Below are positions 43,550-52,293 of a stretch of DNA of 64,000 bases, piece by piece. How positions within the stretch are numbered: position 1 is the stretch's first letter; each line of letters opens with the position of its first letter. The DNA lies in the NCBI GenBank assembly GCA_903891415.1, contig CAITEH010000005.1:57489-121488 (forward strand), written 5' to 3'. The translations under genes were made by a program, and so were the position numbers. A model generated the notes under the pieces. It saw nothing but the letters and a program-made list of their open reading frames with translations, made no database searches and had not been told where the DNA came from. Source of the DNA: Candidatus Firestoneibacteriota bacterium (GTDB lineage: Bacteria; Oederibacteriota; D2-FULL-39-29).

Positions 43550-44152
43550 TTACTTTTTCTCAACCTCAGAAGTCCTGATAGAAAAATCCTTAAATTGGGC
43601 ATTACAGCCGTTAAAAATATCTCCGAAGACACGCAGGCCCACAAAACCGGAGCCGTGGCTGGCATCTTCCACCGAAACAGTCAATTTGTTGTTCACATAA
43701 ACCTCAATTCTCCTGTCTTCACAACTGACTTTGAGAGTAAGCCATTCGTTTGAGCCGATATACTGCTCGCTGCCGGCAAAATAAGTTTCCCGGCCTCTGA
43801 CCCGGCGTATCAAAAGGACGCTTCCCTGGTCCTCCGGATTCACCTTCGGATTAAAAACAAGAATATATAAATTTTGTTTATCGGCCGCGCGGAAAACCAG
43901 ACTGCCTTCGCGGTTCACTACCTTTACTTTACATTCCAGGACAAAATTTGCAAAGGTCCTTTTCTTATAAAATAACAAGCCGTCGCCGCCGCTTGAGTTC
44001 CCCTGCAGAAATCCATCGTTCTGGGTCCAGTTCCCCGAAACCACTTCCCAGCCCGCAAGGCCGCCCGGACCGCTTTTAGCAGTTAAGCTTTCTGTGTACT
44101 CCAGTCCGGTGGCCGCGGCCGCCAGCAGAGCCAGCAGAACTTTTATAAACAT
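43550..44152 (-). CDS. Secreted DUF1080/LamG-like beta-sandwich protein
   Basis: 200 aa with a signal peptide (residues about 1-16). The jelly-roll pattern of DUF1080 or laminin-G-type domains is seen: GWEVVSGNWTQNDGFLQGNS, then FVLECKVKVVNREGSLVFRA, then WLTLKVSCEDRRIEVYVNNK and GFVGLRVFGD. These proteins bind glycans or belong to glycoside-hydrolase-like families; catalytic residues are not obvious. AAGGA is 6 nt before the ATG. Confidence 0.75.
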   Translation of the reverse strand: MFIKVLLALLAAAATGLEYTESLTAKSGPGGLAGWEVVSGNWTQNDGFLQGNSSGGDGLLFYKKRTFANFVLECKVKVVNREGSLVFRAADKQNLYILVFNPKVNPEDQGSVLLIRRVRGRETYFAGSEQYIGSNEWLTLKVSCEDRRIEVYVNNKLTVSVEDASHGSGFVGLRVFGDIFNGCNAQFKDFSIRTSEVEKK

Positions 44153-44167
44153 TTTTTTCCTTTGGTT

Positions 44168-45175
44168 TTAACCGTCAAATACGAGCGAAAATGATTCTTT
44201 TACTTTCTGCCCGTAAGCTTCCAGAATAACAGGTGTTTTTTCATTCAGCAATTTTATTATACTACTTTTAAGATTATTTTTGAACGTATTTTCATTAAGT
44301 TCCAGACAGGGCATTCCGCTGCTTTCACAGAGATATTTGATCTTTGTGTCCACGTTTATGCCGATAAAAGGTTTTTGCAGGGCGCGGGCCAGGACCAGGC
44401 TGTGGTACCTGGCGCCCACTACCAGGTCCAGAGCCGCAAACTCCCGGATAAATTCCTCCGGGCGGCTGATAATTCTATTATCTTCCCCGGAAATATTATC
44501 TTCCGGAACCTGAAAAGGATAAAATATATAGCTAAGTTTCCGGCCTTGCCTGAACTGTTCCAGCACTTCCCGCAGCTCCCCGGTAAAACGGCGGTGCTCC
44601 CTGAAACTCCTAAGGGCTATGCCTGCCGCTGCGGGCCCGCCGCTTTTTTTAATTCCGCTTGGAGAAAAGTCCAGAGCGAACACCGCATCCCCGGTAACGC
44701 GCGCTTCTTTTTTTACTCCCAGTGCTTTAAGCGCTTCGTAAGAACCCCGGTCCCTGACGGTAATAACATCCGCAAGCTCCAGGATCCTGCGGGAAACAGC
44801 TCTGGCCGTTCTGCCGTGGATCGGGCCTATACCCTGGGAGAGAAGGACCACGCGTTTAGAAAATATTTTTGCCAGGACGATCAGCGAAAGATAGTAAAAA
44901 AGACTGAGCGTGCTGGTTTTATTCTGGAATAAGCCCCCGCCGCCGCCAAGTACGGTCTTTGAAGCAAGTATCTGCCGGGCCGCGGAAAAAGGATTCCAGC
45001 GGTTGACCGCCCTGACACCCAGTTCTCCTGCGGTTTCCCGGGGCCGCTTTGAAAGGACCGTAATATCCGCCCGGTTTTTGAGGTTTTGAACCAGCGACAG
45101 CAGTATCAGCTCATCCCCGAGGTTCTTAAAACCAAAATACCCGAAAATGGTTACTTTCTTATTATTTTGTGGCAT
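44168..45175 (-). CDS. csaB: Polysaccharide pyruvyl transferase (CsaB-like)
   Basis: 335 aa. The N-terminal FGYFGFKNLGDELILLSL and VLLSQGIGPIHG, with the C-terminal LVVGARYHSLVLA and PFIGINVDTKIKYLCE, identify the CsaB branch of pyruvyl transferases. CsaB adds ketal-pyruvate to a cell-wall polysaccharide, which anchors SLH-domain surface proteins in organisms that have them. No SLH protein is in the window. It overlaps the DUF5693 gene by 25 nt, a recurrent pairing, so both probably serve one surface polymer. Confidence 0.9.
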   Translation of the reverse strand: MPQNNKKVTIFGYFGFKNLGDELILLSLVQNLKNRADITVLSKRPRETAGELGVRAVNRWNPFSAARQILASKTVLGGGGGLFQNKTSTLSLFYYLSLIVLAKIFSKRVVLLSQGIGPIHGRTARAVSRRILELADVITVRDRGSYEALKALGVKKEARVTGDAVFALDFSPSGIKKSGGPAAAGIALRSFREHRRFTGELREVLEQFRQGRKLSYIFYPFQVPEDNISGEDNRIISRPEEFIREFAALDLVVGARYHSLVLARALQKPFIGINVDTKIKYLCESSGMPCLELNENTFKNNLKSSIIKLLNEKTPVILEAYGQKVKESFSLVFDG

Positions 45176-46467
45176 AGTATAAGAAGTACCCCCAAAAATA
45201 TCCCTATAATTAATCCGTAAACTGTCCTTAGTATGGATAAACCCAGGTCGGCATGGACATGGCAGAAGGTATTGATCATAGATGTTTGCCCCAGGATGCC
45301 GAGAGCTACCAAAAACACGGCCAGTATATTTACAGCCGTTCTTTTTTCGTAAACACGCGACCGGCCATACAAATAAAGGCCCAATAACAGGGCGGGATGC
45401 CCGGTCAAAAATTCCTTAAGACGGGGCCGGGCGTAAAAGATCTTTTCAAACCAGTCCCTTAGTTCTTTTTCAAAAGGCAGAAGCGGCATGGAATAATTTC
45501 CGCTCCGCGCGGCTACTATTATCACAAGCAGGGACAGCACCGCGCCCGTGAGCAAGAGAATAACCTTACCGGAAAAATACTCTTTTTTTTCACGGGCCAG
45601 AAAGAAAAATACGGTCAGAGGCGGCAATAATAGGGCGGCTTTTACCCCCGTAAACAGGGAAAGCTTCAGCATAAAAACTGTTTCGGACAGGAGTCCCGAG
45701 ATCAACACGGCGGCCGCCAGCGAAAAAGCGGTAATGGCCATAAATTGAAGCCCGACTCCGGCCTTAAGCCTCCTGGCCGTGAAAAAACCCAAAAGAGGCA
45801 TTGACAGAGCCAGGAAAAACGCGACTGCTTGTTTAAACCGTATATTTTTTATAAAACCGGCACCCTCAAGCCGGTAGGGATTTTTCTCCGCCGCTTGGAG
45901 CTGTACCCCGCGGGACTTAAGAACCTGCACCAGCCGCTCCAGACAGGCCGGGTACTTAAGATAAAGAATGCAAATTTTCCTCTCCAGTACCGCCCTTACA
46001 TACCTGTTGAGGGTCTCTTCCTCGTTGTAGTTCGGAAGATCCTTATCCTTAATAGTATGCAGGGTCAGGATCCTGTCCGGCGGGATCCGGTCAAAACCCG
46101 CGGGTTTTTCAAACTCCACGGACGCCACGGTAAAATTTTCCGCTCTTACGGTTTCCGGGTCAAAAATGATATTGTTCTCAAAAAAAAGTATCGCTTTTTT
46201 GTTCTTTATTTTTTTTACATCCCTGCCTTTTTTTATTTCAACCAGTTGTATCCCGGAAGACAAAGCTGCGGGTTTAAGCGCTTCCTCATAGGTTAACACC
46301 GTATAGGCAGCCGCGCGGCCCGCCCGGATATCCTTTAAATTAAGGGCTATGCCGGTAATTTTTTGTTGTTCCAGCTCGTATCTTTTTTTTAACTGCAGTG
46401 AGGAAATAACCAGCAGGCCGGCCAGCCCGGCAAGAAAAACTAATAAAAACAGCCTGTGCCATTTCAT
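45151..46467 (-). CDS. DUF5693 family multi-pass membrane protein
   Basis: 438 aa. An N-terminal helix (residues about 6-24) is followed by a soluble domain with TYEEALKPAALSSGIQLVEI and LTLHTIKDKDLPNYNEEETL. About seven membrane helices lie between residues 210 and 435. DUF5693 genes are often next to csaB. A role in export or modification of the pyruvylated polymer is inference. Its C-terminus overlaps the csaB start. Confidence 0.78.
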   Translation of the reverse strand: MKWHRLFLLVFLAGLAGLLVISSLQLKKRYELEQQKITGIALNLKDIRAGRAAAYTVLTYEEALKPAALSSGIQLVEIKKGRDVKKIKNKKAILFFENNIIFDPETVRAENFTVASVEFEKPAGFDRIPPDRILTLHTIKDKDLPNYNEEETLNRYVRAVLERKICILYLKYPACLERLVQVLKSRGVQLQAAEKNPYRLEGAGFIKNIRFKQAVAFFLALSMPLLGFFTARRLKAGVGLQFMAITAFSLAAAVLISGLLSETVFMLKLSLFTGVKAALLLPPLTVFFFLAREKKEYFSGKVILLLTGAVLSLLVIIVAARSGNYSMPLLPFEKELRDWFEKIFYARPRLKEFLTGHPALLLGLYLYGRSRVYEKRTAVNILAVFLVALGILGQTSMINTFCHVHADLGLSILRTVYGLIIGIFLGVLLILCHKIIRK

Positions 46468-46534
46468 GTGTTAAGAGTACCCCTTCCGGATCAAGGATCA
46501 AGTTCTAAACAGAACCGCCGAACTTGTATCCCGC

Positions 46535-47110
46535 TTATTGTTTACGGCTTCGTGACCGGTCTTTATTTTTGAGTTCAATACGTTTGTAGAAACCAATAAC
46601 GAGCAGGGCCGACAGCCCGCCCAGGATAAAACCCGCAAGCACATCCAGAGGATAATGCACCCCGACATAAATACGGGAATAACCGACGAGGAGAGCGGCC
46701 GCAAATACCAACCAGCCGTATTTGCGGTAGAAATAGACCGCTATGACGGAAAGCGCCATCATATTGGCGGCATGATTCGAAGGAAACGAGAATCTCCCGG
46801 CTTGCGCGAGCACGTGCACCCCGGGCAAAATATCGCAGGGACGCAGCCGGCCAAAATAAGGTTTGATCAGCCTGTAGGCAACGGCATCCGCTAATAAAAC
46901 TGCGACAATCATGCAGATTATGGAGAGCCTGACCCGCCTGCTGCCCTTAAAAAGAAAATACAGGACAACGGCAAGGGCCGGCAGGGTGATAAATATCTCA
47001 TTGGTGATCACCGGCATGATGAGATCAAAAACAGGATTCATCAGGTCTTTATTTAAAAAGTAAAAGACCTTAATATCGAGTTCCAGAAGTTTTTTTATGA
47101 ATTCTTCCAT
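46535..47110 (-). CDS. PAP2 superfamily membrane phosphatase
   Basis: 191 aa from the ATG at 47110; the TTG at 47128 would run back into the AsmA stop. Five to six membrane helices. The three PAP2 motifs are complete: KPYFGRLRP, SFPSNHA and SRIYVGVHYPLDV. Such enzymes dephosphorylate undecaprenyl pyrophosphate or other lipid phosphates at the membrane. It lies between AsmA-like and DUF5693 genes, in an envelope-biogenesis block. Confidence 0.92.
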   Translation of the reverse strand: MEEFIKKLLELDIKVFYFLNKDLMNPVFDLIMPVITNEIFITLPALAVVLYFLFKGSRRVRLSIICMIVAVLLADAVAYRLIKPYFGRLRPCDILPGVHVLAQAGRFSFPSNHAANMMALSVIAVYFYRKYGWLVFAAALLVGYSRIYVGVHYPLDVLAGFILGGLSALLVIGFYKRIELKNKDRSRSRKQ

Positions 47111-47117
47111 TATTTTT

Positions 47118-49700
47118 TCACCTTCCAAAAAGGCCTTTGAGAAGATCCAGCCCTTTCTGTTTCAGGTCCTCGCCTTTTTTCTTTAATTCCTCTTCCGCTT
47201 TCTTTTTTAATTTATTTTCCATATTTTTTTGCGAGCGCTCAAGCAGCGGTGCGGGCAGAGCAGGCCTGGCCAGGGTCCCGGCCAGCATGAAATCCACGGG
47301 AAACCAGCCATTTTCATCGGACCCGTAAAAGCCCAGGTCCCCCAGCTGTTTTGCCGAGTTTGGAGACAGGTCATTTAAAAATTTAAGGTTCATACTGCTG
47401 TCCAGGTCTTTATCGTAGTTGACCTCCCCTGAGGCCGTATATCTCATATCATCGCAGATGATCCTGAAATTTTCTATGGACGCTTTCTGGTTCGCGGCGC
47501 TTATTGTTCCGGTAAATTCCCTGAAGTTTATCTCCTCCATCCGGTTTAATTTCAAGGCCGCCAGAGCGTCTCCGAGTATCTTCCAATTTTTCAGCCTGCC
47601 GTTAACCAGCTTGTAGGAAAGTTTTGCGGTCAGATTTTTTTTGACCGCGTTCTTATTTACTCCGGCACCTTTAATTTCTATCCCGGCAACGGTACTCCCG
47701 AAAATTTTATCTTTGAAATTGGCTCCAATATCAGGTTTCAGAAAGGAATCTACCAGAGCATTTATAAAATCCCCGGCCTGTACGTTATTTATTTCCGCTT
47801 TGAGTTCATACCCGAGCCCCGGGGTATTCATATCAAGATTTATTTTGCTCTTCACCGCCCCGCTGTAGGCGTTCACGCTGCTGTCAACGCCTGCTTTTCT
47901 ACCTGCCAGTTTGAGGGCGGCAGAAACGTCCGTGAGTTTTACTTTTTTATAGACAACTTCTTTAAGAAGCGCCCGGCCGTCAACCTTCAGCCCGGGATCA
48001 AGGTAATTAATATATTCAGCCAGCTCTTCGTTTGAAAAACCCGGATTAGTTTCAGCGGTTTTTCCTGCTTTAGAATTTGCAGGGGCCGGTCCGGCCTTTT
48101 TTTCAGGCACCGCAGCCATTAACTCGTCCAGCAGGTACTTCTGGCAGGTCAATTCAAATTTTACATCGCCTGTAAACCTGGTTTTCCATTCCGCCAGGGT
48201 TTCAAGATTAAAATTTGCGGCAGAGAGCGAACCTTTAAAAGGCGAACTGCCTGCTGAAAAAACAAGATTTCTAAGTTCCAGTATTTTCTCGTTTAATGCC
48301 AGATCGGCATTTAATTTGGAAACACCGTATTTAAACTTACTGTATTGCGTGCCAAAGTCAAGGATCCGGCCTTTGATATCAATTGCTATGCCTTTGTAAT
48401 CAACTGAGTAATCTTTTTTTACAGGAACTTTAATATTCCCGGTAAACTTTGCCTTACCTGAAGCTTCAAAGCCTTCCATAACTGGCAATAAAGAATACAG
48501 TTCAGCGATCAGCACTTCTCCGTCCAAATCAGCGGAAATCCGGGGCGCCTCGAAACCGGCCAGCTCTACCCTGGTTTTAAGCGCCGAATCCCTCATTTTC
48601 AATTCAGCGTTCAAATTCACCTTCTCCCCGTTCATATCCAGCTTATAGTCAATTACAAGAGGATATTTCCCCGGTTTAAGAAAGTAAGTGCTATATTTTA
48701 GCTCCATCTTTGTAATATCAGCGGAACCTGAACAATTCGCTTTAATAGCATAATCTTTCGGTGTCTTCACCATACTGCCCGCCAAATTTAACTTTAAGGA
48801 AGCTGTACCCGCCATACCCAGCTCATTTAAATATTTTTTTTGCTCTTTTGAGGCCATTTCCCCGAGCAGCTTCAGGGACTTTTCGCCGTTAAGCGAAAGA
48901 ACCGCGTTAAGTTTAAGCTCCGGATTTTCCAGAAACTTATTGACTTCTACATCCGCGGTCAATTCCATGCCGGCCGAGGGAATTTTCGCCGAAAGCTTAT
49001 CAGCTTTGAACCGTTGCTCTTTATATTGTAATTCCATCGTCCCGTCTATAGCCAGGTCCAGAGGCGCCTTGTTGTAAATAACGCTTGCCGAGGCAGTAAT
49101 AAAAAAAGGTTTCACGGATTCCAGGGAAAGCCCGGAAACTGAAACATTTATCTTTTTTACGTCTAGGCTCCCGGCAGGTTTTACGGTCTCATCGCTGTAT
49201 TTTACGGTACCGTCAACTACAGCAAAGCGTGATATGGAAAATTCAACGGGCAATTCGGTATTTTTGCTCCGGACGGGCGCTTCTTTTTCAGCCTTCTTGC
49301 CCGATAATTCCAGCAGGTCGGAAAAATTATATCTTTCATTTTTTCCTTTTTCAATAAGAATGAACGGCTTTACAAGCTCAATCTTTGTAAGTTTGACCTG
49401 TCTTTTGAAAAGCGCCCAAAAATCATATTTTAGGACCGCGGTATCGGCCGAGATAAAAGCGCCGGGACTGAAACCTGCCGCGTTTCCCACATAAAACCCT
49501 TCAAGTTCCAGGCCTTTCAACAGGCCAAATGAAAGTTTCTCTATCCTGACCTCTCTTTTCAGCTCCTGCGAGGCCTTTTCAACCAGCTTGTCTTTTACTT
49601 TATCCCAGGGAATCAGGAAAGCTGCCGAAAGAACGAGAATTACAGCCAGAACAACTATTCCTCCTGCGGCAATACCGATTATTTTCAAGGTTTTTTTCAT
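47118..49700 (-). CDS. AsmA-like envelope protein
   Basis: 860 aa from the ATG at 49700 (GGGGGAG upstream); the TTG at 49712 is less likely. A membrane anchor at about residues 5-28 is followed by IPWDKVKDKLVEKASQELKR, the start of the AsmA N-domain, then VRIEKLSFGLLKGLELEGFY. The middle is long beta-rich repeats. The C-terminal AsmA-like part includes LDSSMNLKFLNDLSPNS and DENGWFPVDFMLAGTLARP. AsmA-like proteins are thought to carry phospholipids between membranes in diderms. It has its own extended -10 promoter. Confidence 0.9.
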   Translation of the reverse strand: MKKTLKIIGIAAGGIVVLAVILVLSAAFLIPWDKVKDKLVEKASQELKREVRIEKLSFGLLKGLELEGFYVGNAAGFSPGAFISADTAVLKYDFWALFKRQVKLTKIELVKPFILIEKGKNERYNFSDLLELSGKKAEKEAPVRSKNTELPVEFSISRFAVVDGTVKYSDETVKPAGSLDVKKINVSVSGLSLESVKPFFITASASVIYNKAPLDLAIDGTMELQYKEQRFKADKLSAKIPSAGMELTADVEVNKFLENPELKLNAVLSLNGEKSLKLLGEMASKEQKKYLNELGMAGTASLKLNLAGSMVKTPKDYAIKANCSGSADITKMELKYSTYFLKPGKYPLVIDYKLDMNGEKVNLNAELKMRDSALKTRVELAGFEAPRISADLDGEVLIAELYSLLPVMEGFEASGKAKFTGNIKVPVKKDYSVDYKGIAIDIKGRILDFGTQYSKFKYGVSKLNADLALNEKILELRNLVFSAGSSPFKGSLSAANFNLETLAEWKTRFTGDVKFELTCQKYLLDELMAAVPEKKAGPAPANSKAGKTAETNPGFSNEELAEYINYLDPGLKVDGRALLKEVVYKKVKLTDVSAALKLAGRKAGVDSSVNAYSGAVKSKINLDMNTPGLGYELKAEINNVQAGDFINALVDSFLKPDIGANFKDKIFGSTVAGIEIKGAGVNKNAVKKNLTAKLSYKLVNGRLKNWKILGDALAALKLNRMEEINFREFTGTISAANQKASIENFRIICDDMRYTASGEVNYDKDLDSSMNLKFLNDLSPNSAKQLGDLGFYGSDENGWFPVDFMLAGTLARPALPAPLLERSQKNMENKLKKKAEEELKKKGEDLKQKGLDLLKGLFGR

Positions 49701-49728
49701 GAGCTCCCCCAAAATTTTCTTCAGCTAT

Positions 49729-49757
49729 ATTCTACCAGATTTAGGAATTGATTTCAC
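49729..49757 (-). promoter_or_regulatory. Promoter of the AsmA-like gene
   Basis: GTGAAA, 17-bp spacer, TAGAAT with an extended -10 (TGGTAGAAT) on the minus strand. The leader to 49700 is about 22 nt. Confidence 0.55.
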
Positions 49758-49801
49758 AGCTAAAAAGAAAAATACCAGTAAACTCCTCATTCTGTATTTT
49801 T

Positions 49802-49856
49802 TTGTAGTTGACTCATTTATGAGGCCAAAAATGCTTGATAAATCAAGCAACTACAA
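49802..49856. repeat. Three-way-junction repeat element
   Basis: An outer stem TTGTAGT/ACTACAA closes two inner hairpins, CTCAT-TT-ATGAG and TGCTTGAT-AA-ATCAAGCA. The whole forms a compact cloverleaf-like fold of 55 nt. A half copy is at 5371-5395. It occupies the 313-bp divergent region 49701-50013, which otherwise holds only the two promoters and a short leader hairpin. Confidence 0.7.
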
Positions 49857-49913
49857 TTTTAATGTTGCCTGCTTCTGCTTTATTTAAGAATTTCTTTTTT
49901 CCTTACAGATTTA

Positions 49914-49943
49914 TGGACATCCTCAGGTTAATTATGGTATATT
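49914..49943 (+). promoter_or_regulatory. Promoter of the PorV-M48-aroB block
   Basis: TGGACA, 18-bp spacer, TATATT with an extended -10 (TGGTATATT). The leader of about 65 nt contains a TTAACCG (49970) / CGGTTAA (49994) hairpin ending just before the GGGGA ribosome site. Confidence 0.45.
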
Positions 49944-50013
49944 TAGGTAATAAAAAGAGCAGAGCGTTATTAACCGGATTTCAAGTTTTTTATCGGTTAA
50001 CTGGGGAAATATT

Positions 50014-51009
50014 ATGCCAAAAAAAATTATACTTTATACCGCGGCAGGGCTTTTATTTTTATTGCTGGCCGCGGATCTGCCTGCCGCATCCAGCGCACTT
50101 CCTTTTCTTAGAATCGCGCCTTCGGCAAGGACCGAGGGCATGGGCGAAACCTTCACCGCTTTGGCTGACGATGTGGACGCCGTTTTTTGGAATCCGGCCG
50201 GGCTTGCGAACCTGGAATTCATGGAGGCCTCTTTAACGCACATGCTCTACTGGGATTCCTCCACTTATGACTATGCGGCTTTCTCTTATCCCCTCTCAGA
50301 TAGGCTTAGACTGGGAGCGCATATTATCTACATGAGTTACGGCCCCATAGATAAAATTTCCGAAACACCCAGCGGTTCTATCGGTACCGTTTCAGGGACT
50401 TTCACGCCCGCAGACCTGGCCCTGGCCGTTAGCGCGGGTTATCTTTTGAATAAAGATATACAGGTGGGCGCGACAGTTAAATACGCGCTGCAAACAATTG
50501 ACACTTCCAGTGCTTCGGCTTTTGCCGCCGACCTGGGCGTGCTTTTACGGCTAAAAATGCTGGAGGATAACCTTGTCTTCGGCGCCGCTTTATCAAACCT
50601 GGGCACCCAGATCAGCGGAGACAATTTGCCGCTCACGGCCAGAGGCGGCTTTTCCGACAAGTTCAAGCTCATAGACCCTGCCGACCTTACCGTTGCAGTT
50701 ACGGCCTATTATCCTTTTGACACCGGCAAGCTGGCGGAGAACCTGGGCCTGGAATTCTGGTACCAGAAAAATATTGCTTTCCGTTTGGGCTACAAAATCG
50801 GCTATGACACCGGCAATCTGACCATCGGTTTGGGTTATAAAGATATTCTTGAAGGGGTTTTTGGCTACGAAATAGATTATGCTTACGCGGCTTCCGGCAA
50901 TCTTGGAGACACGCACAGGTTTTCGGTGGTTTTCTTCCTTGATGCAGAAAACAGCAAGACAAAGAACTCCGGCGGTAAAGCTAACAAAGGGATCAGAACT
51001 TTCCCTTAA
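50014..51009 (+). CDS. PorV/PorQ family outer-membrane beta-barrel protein
   Basis: 331 aa with a signal peptide (about residues 1-26). The PorV hallmark SARTEGMGETFTALADDVDAVFWNPAGLA follows in two overlapping motifs, then alternating amphipathic strands ending near FSVVFFLD. In gliding bacteria PorV carries type IX secretion substrates; in other phyla such proteins are general barrels. No type IX core gene is in this window. It is a relative of the first half of the 19391-20914 protein but lacks the CsgG-like domain. Confidence 0.85.
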   Translation: MPKKIILYTAAGLLFLLLAADLPAASSALPFLRIAPSARTEGMGETFTALADDVDAVFWNPAGLANLEFMEASLTHMLYWDSSTYDYAAFSYPLSDRLRLGAHIIYMSYGPIDKISETPSGSIGTVSGTFTPADLALAVSAGYLLNKDIQVGATVKYALQTIDTSSASAFAADLGVLLRLKMLEDNLVFGAALSNLGTQISGDNLPLTARGGFSDKFKLIDPADLTVAVTAYYPFDTGKLAENLGLEFWYQKNIAFRLGYKIGYDTGNLTIGLGYKDILEGVFGYEIDYAYAASGNLGDTHRFSVVFFLDAENSKTKNSGGKANKGIRTFP

Positions 51010-51048
51010 CGGATAAAAGTAACTTCGAGCACAAAGGCGGTTCCCTGT

Positions 51049-52278
51049 ATGAAAATGTTCTTTATCAGCTTAACGGTTTTATATGTGCTCCTGAGGGTTA
51101 TTTTTACTTTTCTGGACCGGAAAGGCGGAAAAACCCCGGCTAAAGAAAGCCTGGCCGTTAAATATTTTTCTGAAGAAGATCTCAAAAAAGCCAAAGAATA
51201 CCATGACCGGGGTTTTGGCGCTTCAATTGCCAGAAAGATCATTTCTTTTGTCTTTCCTCTGGCCTTTTTTTTCAGCGGTTTTTCCGTATATCTTTCAAAC
51301 CTGCTCAGGCATTTTTCTTTCGGCTATCTGACTATACGCGGCATACTTTTTATTCTTATTTACCTTCTGCTGGAATTTTTAATTAACCTGCCCTTTCAAT
51401 ATTACTTTTCTTTCGCTCTGGAACATAAGTTCGGCTTTTCCAATATGAGCGTAAAGGACTGGAGCATCTACACTCTGAAACAATTTTCAACAGGCGCGGT
51501 AATTAACGTTCTGATCATTTCTGCGGCCTATATAACCTTCCGCAAAGCCGGAGCCAACTGGGTCTGGGTTATCCCCGTCGTGCTTCTGGCCTTTGAAATG
51601 ATCCTTACCTTTTTATATCCCTACATAATCCTTCCGTTATTCTATAAAAAAACCAATTTTGAGCAGGGTGAATACACCGCACCGATATTCAAGGTCGCGG
51701 AAATATCAGGTATCAAGCTAAAAAAATTATTCCAGATAAATGAGTCCAAGTATTCCAAACATACCAACGCCTTTTTTACGGGTTTCGGCCCGGAAAAATC
51801 AATATATATTTTTGATACCCTGGTTAAAAATAACAGCCCCGAGGAAGTCGCTTCGGTTGTCGCGCATGAAGCCGGCCACTGGAAACATCATCATGTTCTA
51901 AAAGGGCTCATCCTTGGCTTCCTGGGTTCTTTTATTATTGCTTTTCTTATTTCTCTGACTTTCCAGGAATTCTCGCCCTACCTGAAGATCTCTAATATCG
52001 CCGGGCTGCCTCTCCTGTCCTTTATTCTGACCATTTATACTTTTTTTACCGCTCCGGTGGACAGTTTCATAAGCAGAAAAATGGAAGTGACCGCCGACAC
52101 TTATGAATTAAAGTGCACCGGGAACAGGGAAGTCTTCATCTCCGGTATGGTACGGCTGGCAAAAGATAATAAGGCCTATCTCTATACAAATGACCTGCTG
52201 ACCTTCTGGTTTGCTTCTCATCCCCCGATGCTGGAACGTATTAAAATGGCGCTGGATTTTGATTTTAGTAAAAATTAG
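51049..52278 (+). CDS. M48 family (Ste24/CAAX-type) membrane metallopeptidase
   Basis: 409 aa. Several membrane helices in residues 60-200 precede the zinc motif HEAGH (H273, E274, H277). The third ligand is probably E346 in SRKMEVTAD. The N-terminal peptidase_M48_N region is present, as in Ste24 proteases, with the conserved FLINLPFQYY. The family cleaves C-terminal CAAX peptides in eukaryotes and membrane or misfolded proteins in bacteria. It lies 39 nt after the PorV-like stop and 15 nt before aroB. Confidence 0.93.
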   Translation: MKMFFISLTVLYVLLRVIFTFLDRKGGKTPAKESLAVKYFSEEDLKKAKEYHDRGFGASIARKIISFVFPLAFFFSGFSVYLSNLLRHFSFGYLTIRGILFILIYLLLEFLINLPFQYYFSFALEHKFGFSNMSVKDWSIYTLKQFSTGAVINVLIISAAYITFRKAGANWVWVIPVVLLAFEMILTFLYPYIILPLFYKKTNFEQGEYTAPIFKVAEISGIKLKKLFQINESKYSKHTNAFFTGFGPEKSIYIFDTLVKNNSPEEVASVVAHEAGHWKHHHVLKGLILGFLGSFIIAFLISLTFQEFSPYLKISNIAGLPLLSFILTIYTFFTAPVDSFISRKMEVTADTYELKCTGNREVFISGMVRLAKDNKAYLYTNDLLTFWFASHPPMLERIKMALDFDFSKN

Positions 52279-52293
52279 GGGGCCGGAGAAAAA

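Noticed and set aside
43549..43665. N-terminal extension of the small membrane protein
   Set aside because: It would overlap the DUF1080-like coding region in another frame; the ATG at 43548 fits the end of that gene.
49802..49856. Possible tRNA gene because of its cloverleaf-like fold
   Set aside because: At 55 nt it lacks the D- and T-arm consensus and an acceptor end, and a half copy occurs elsewhere, so it is a repeat.
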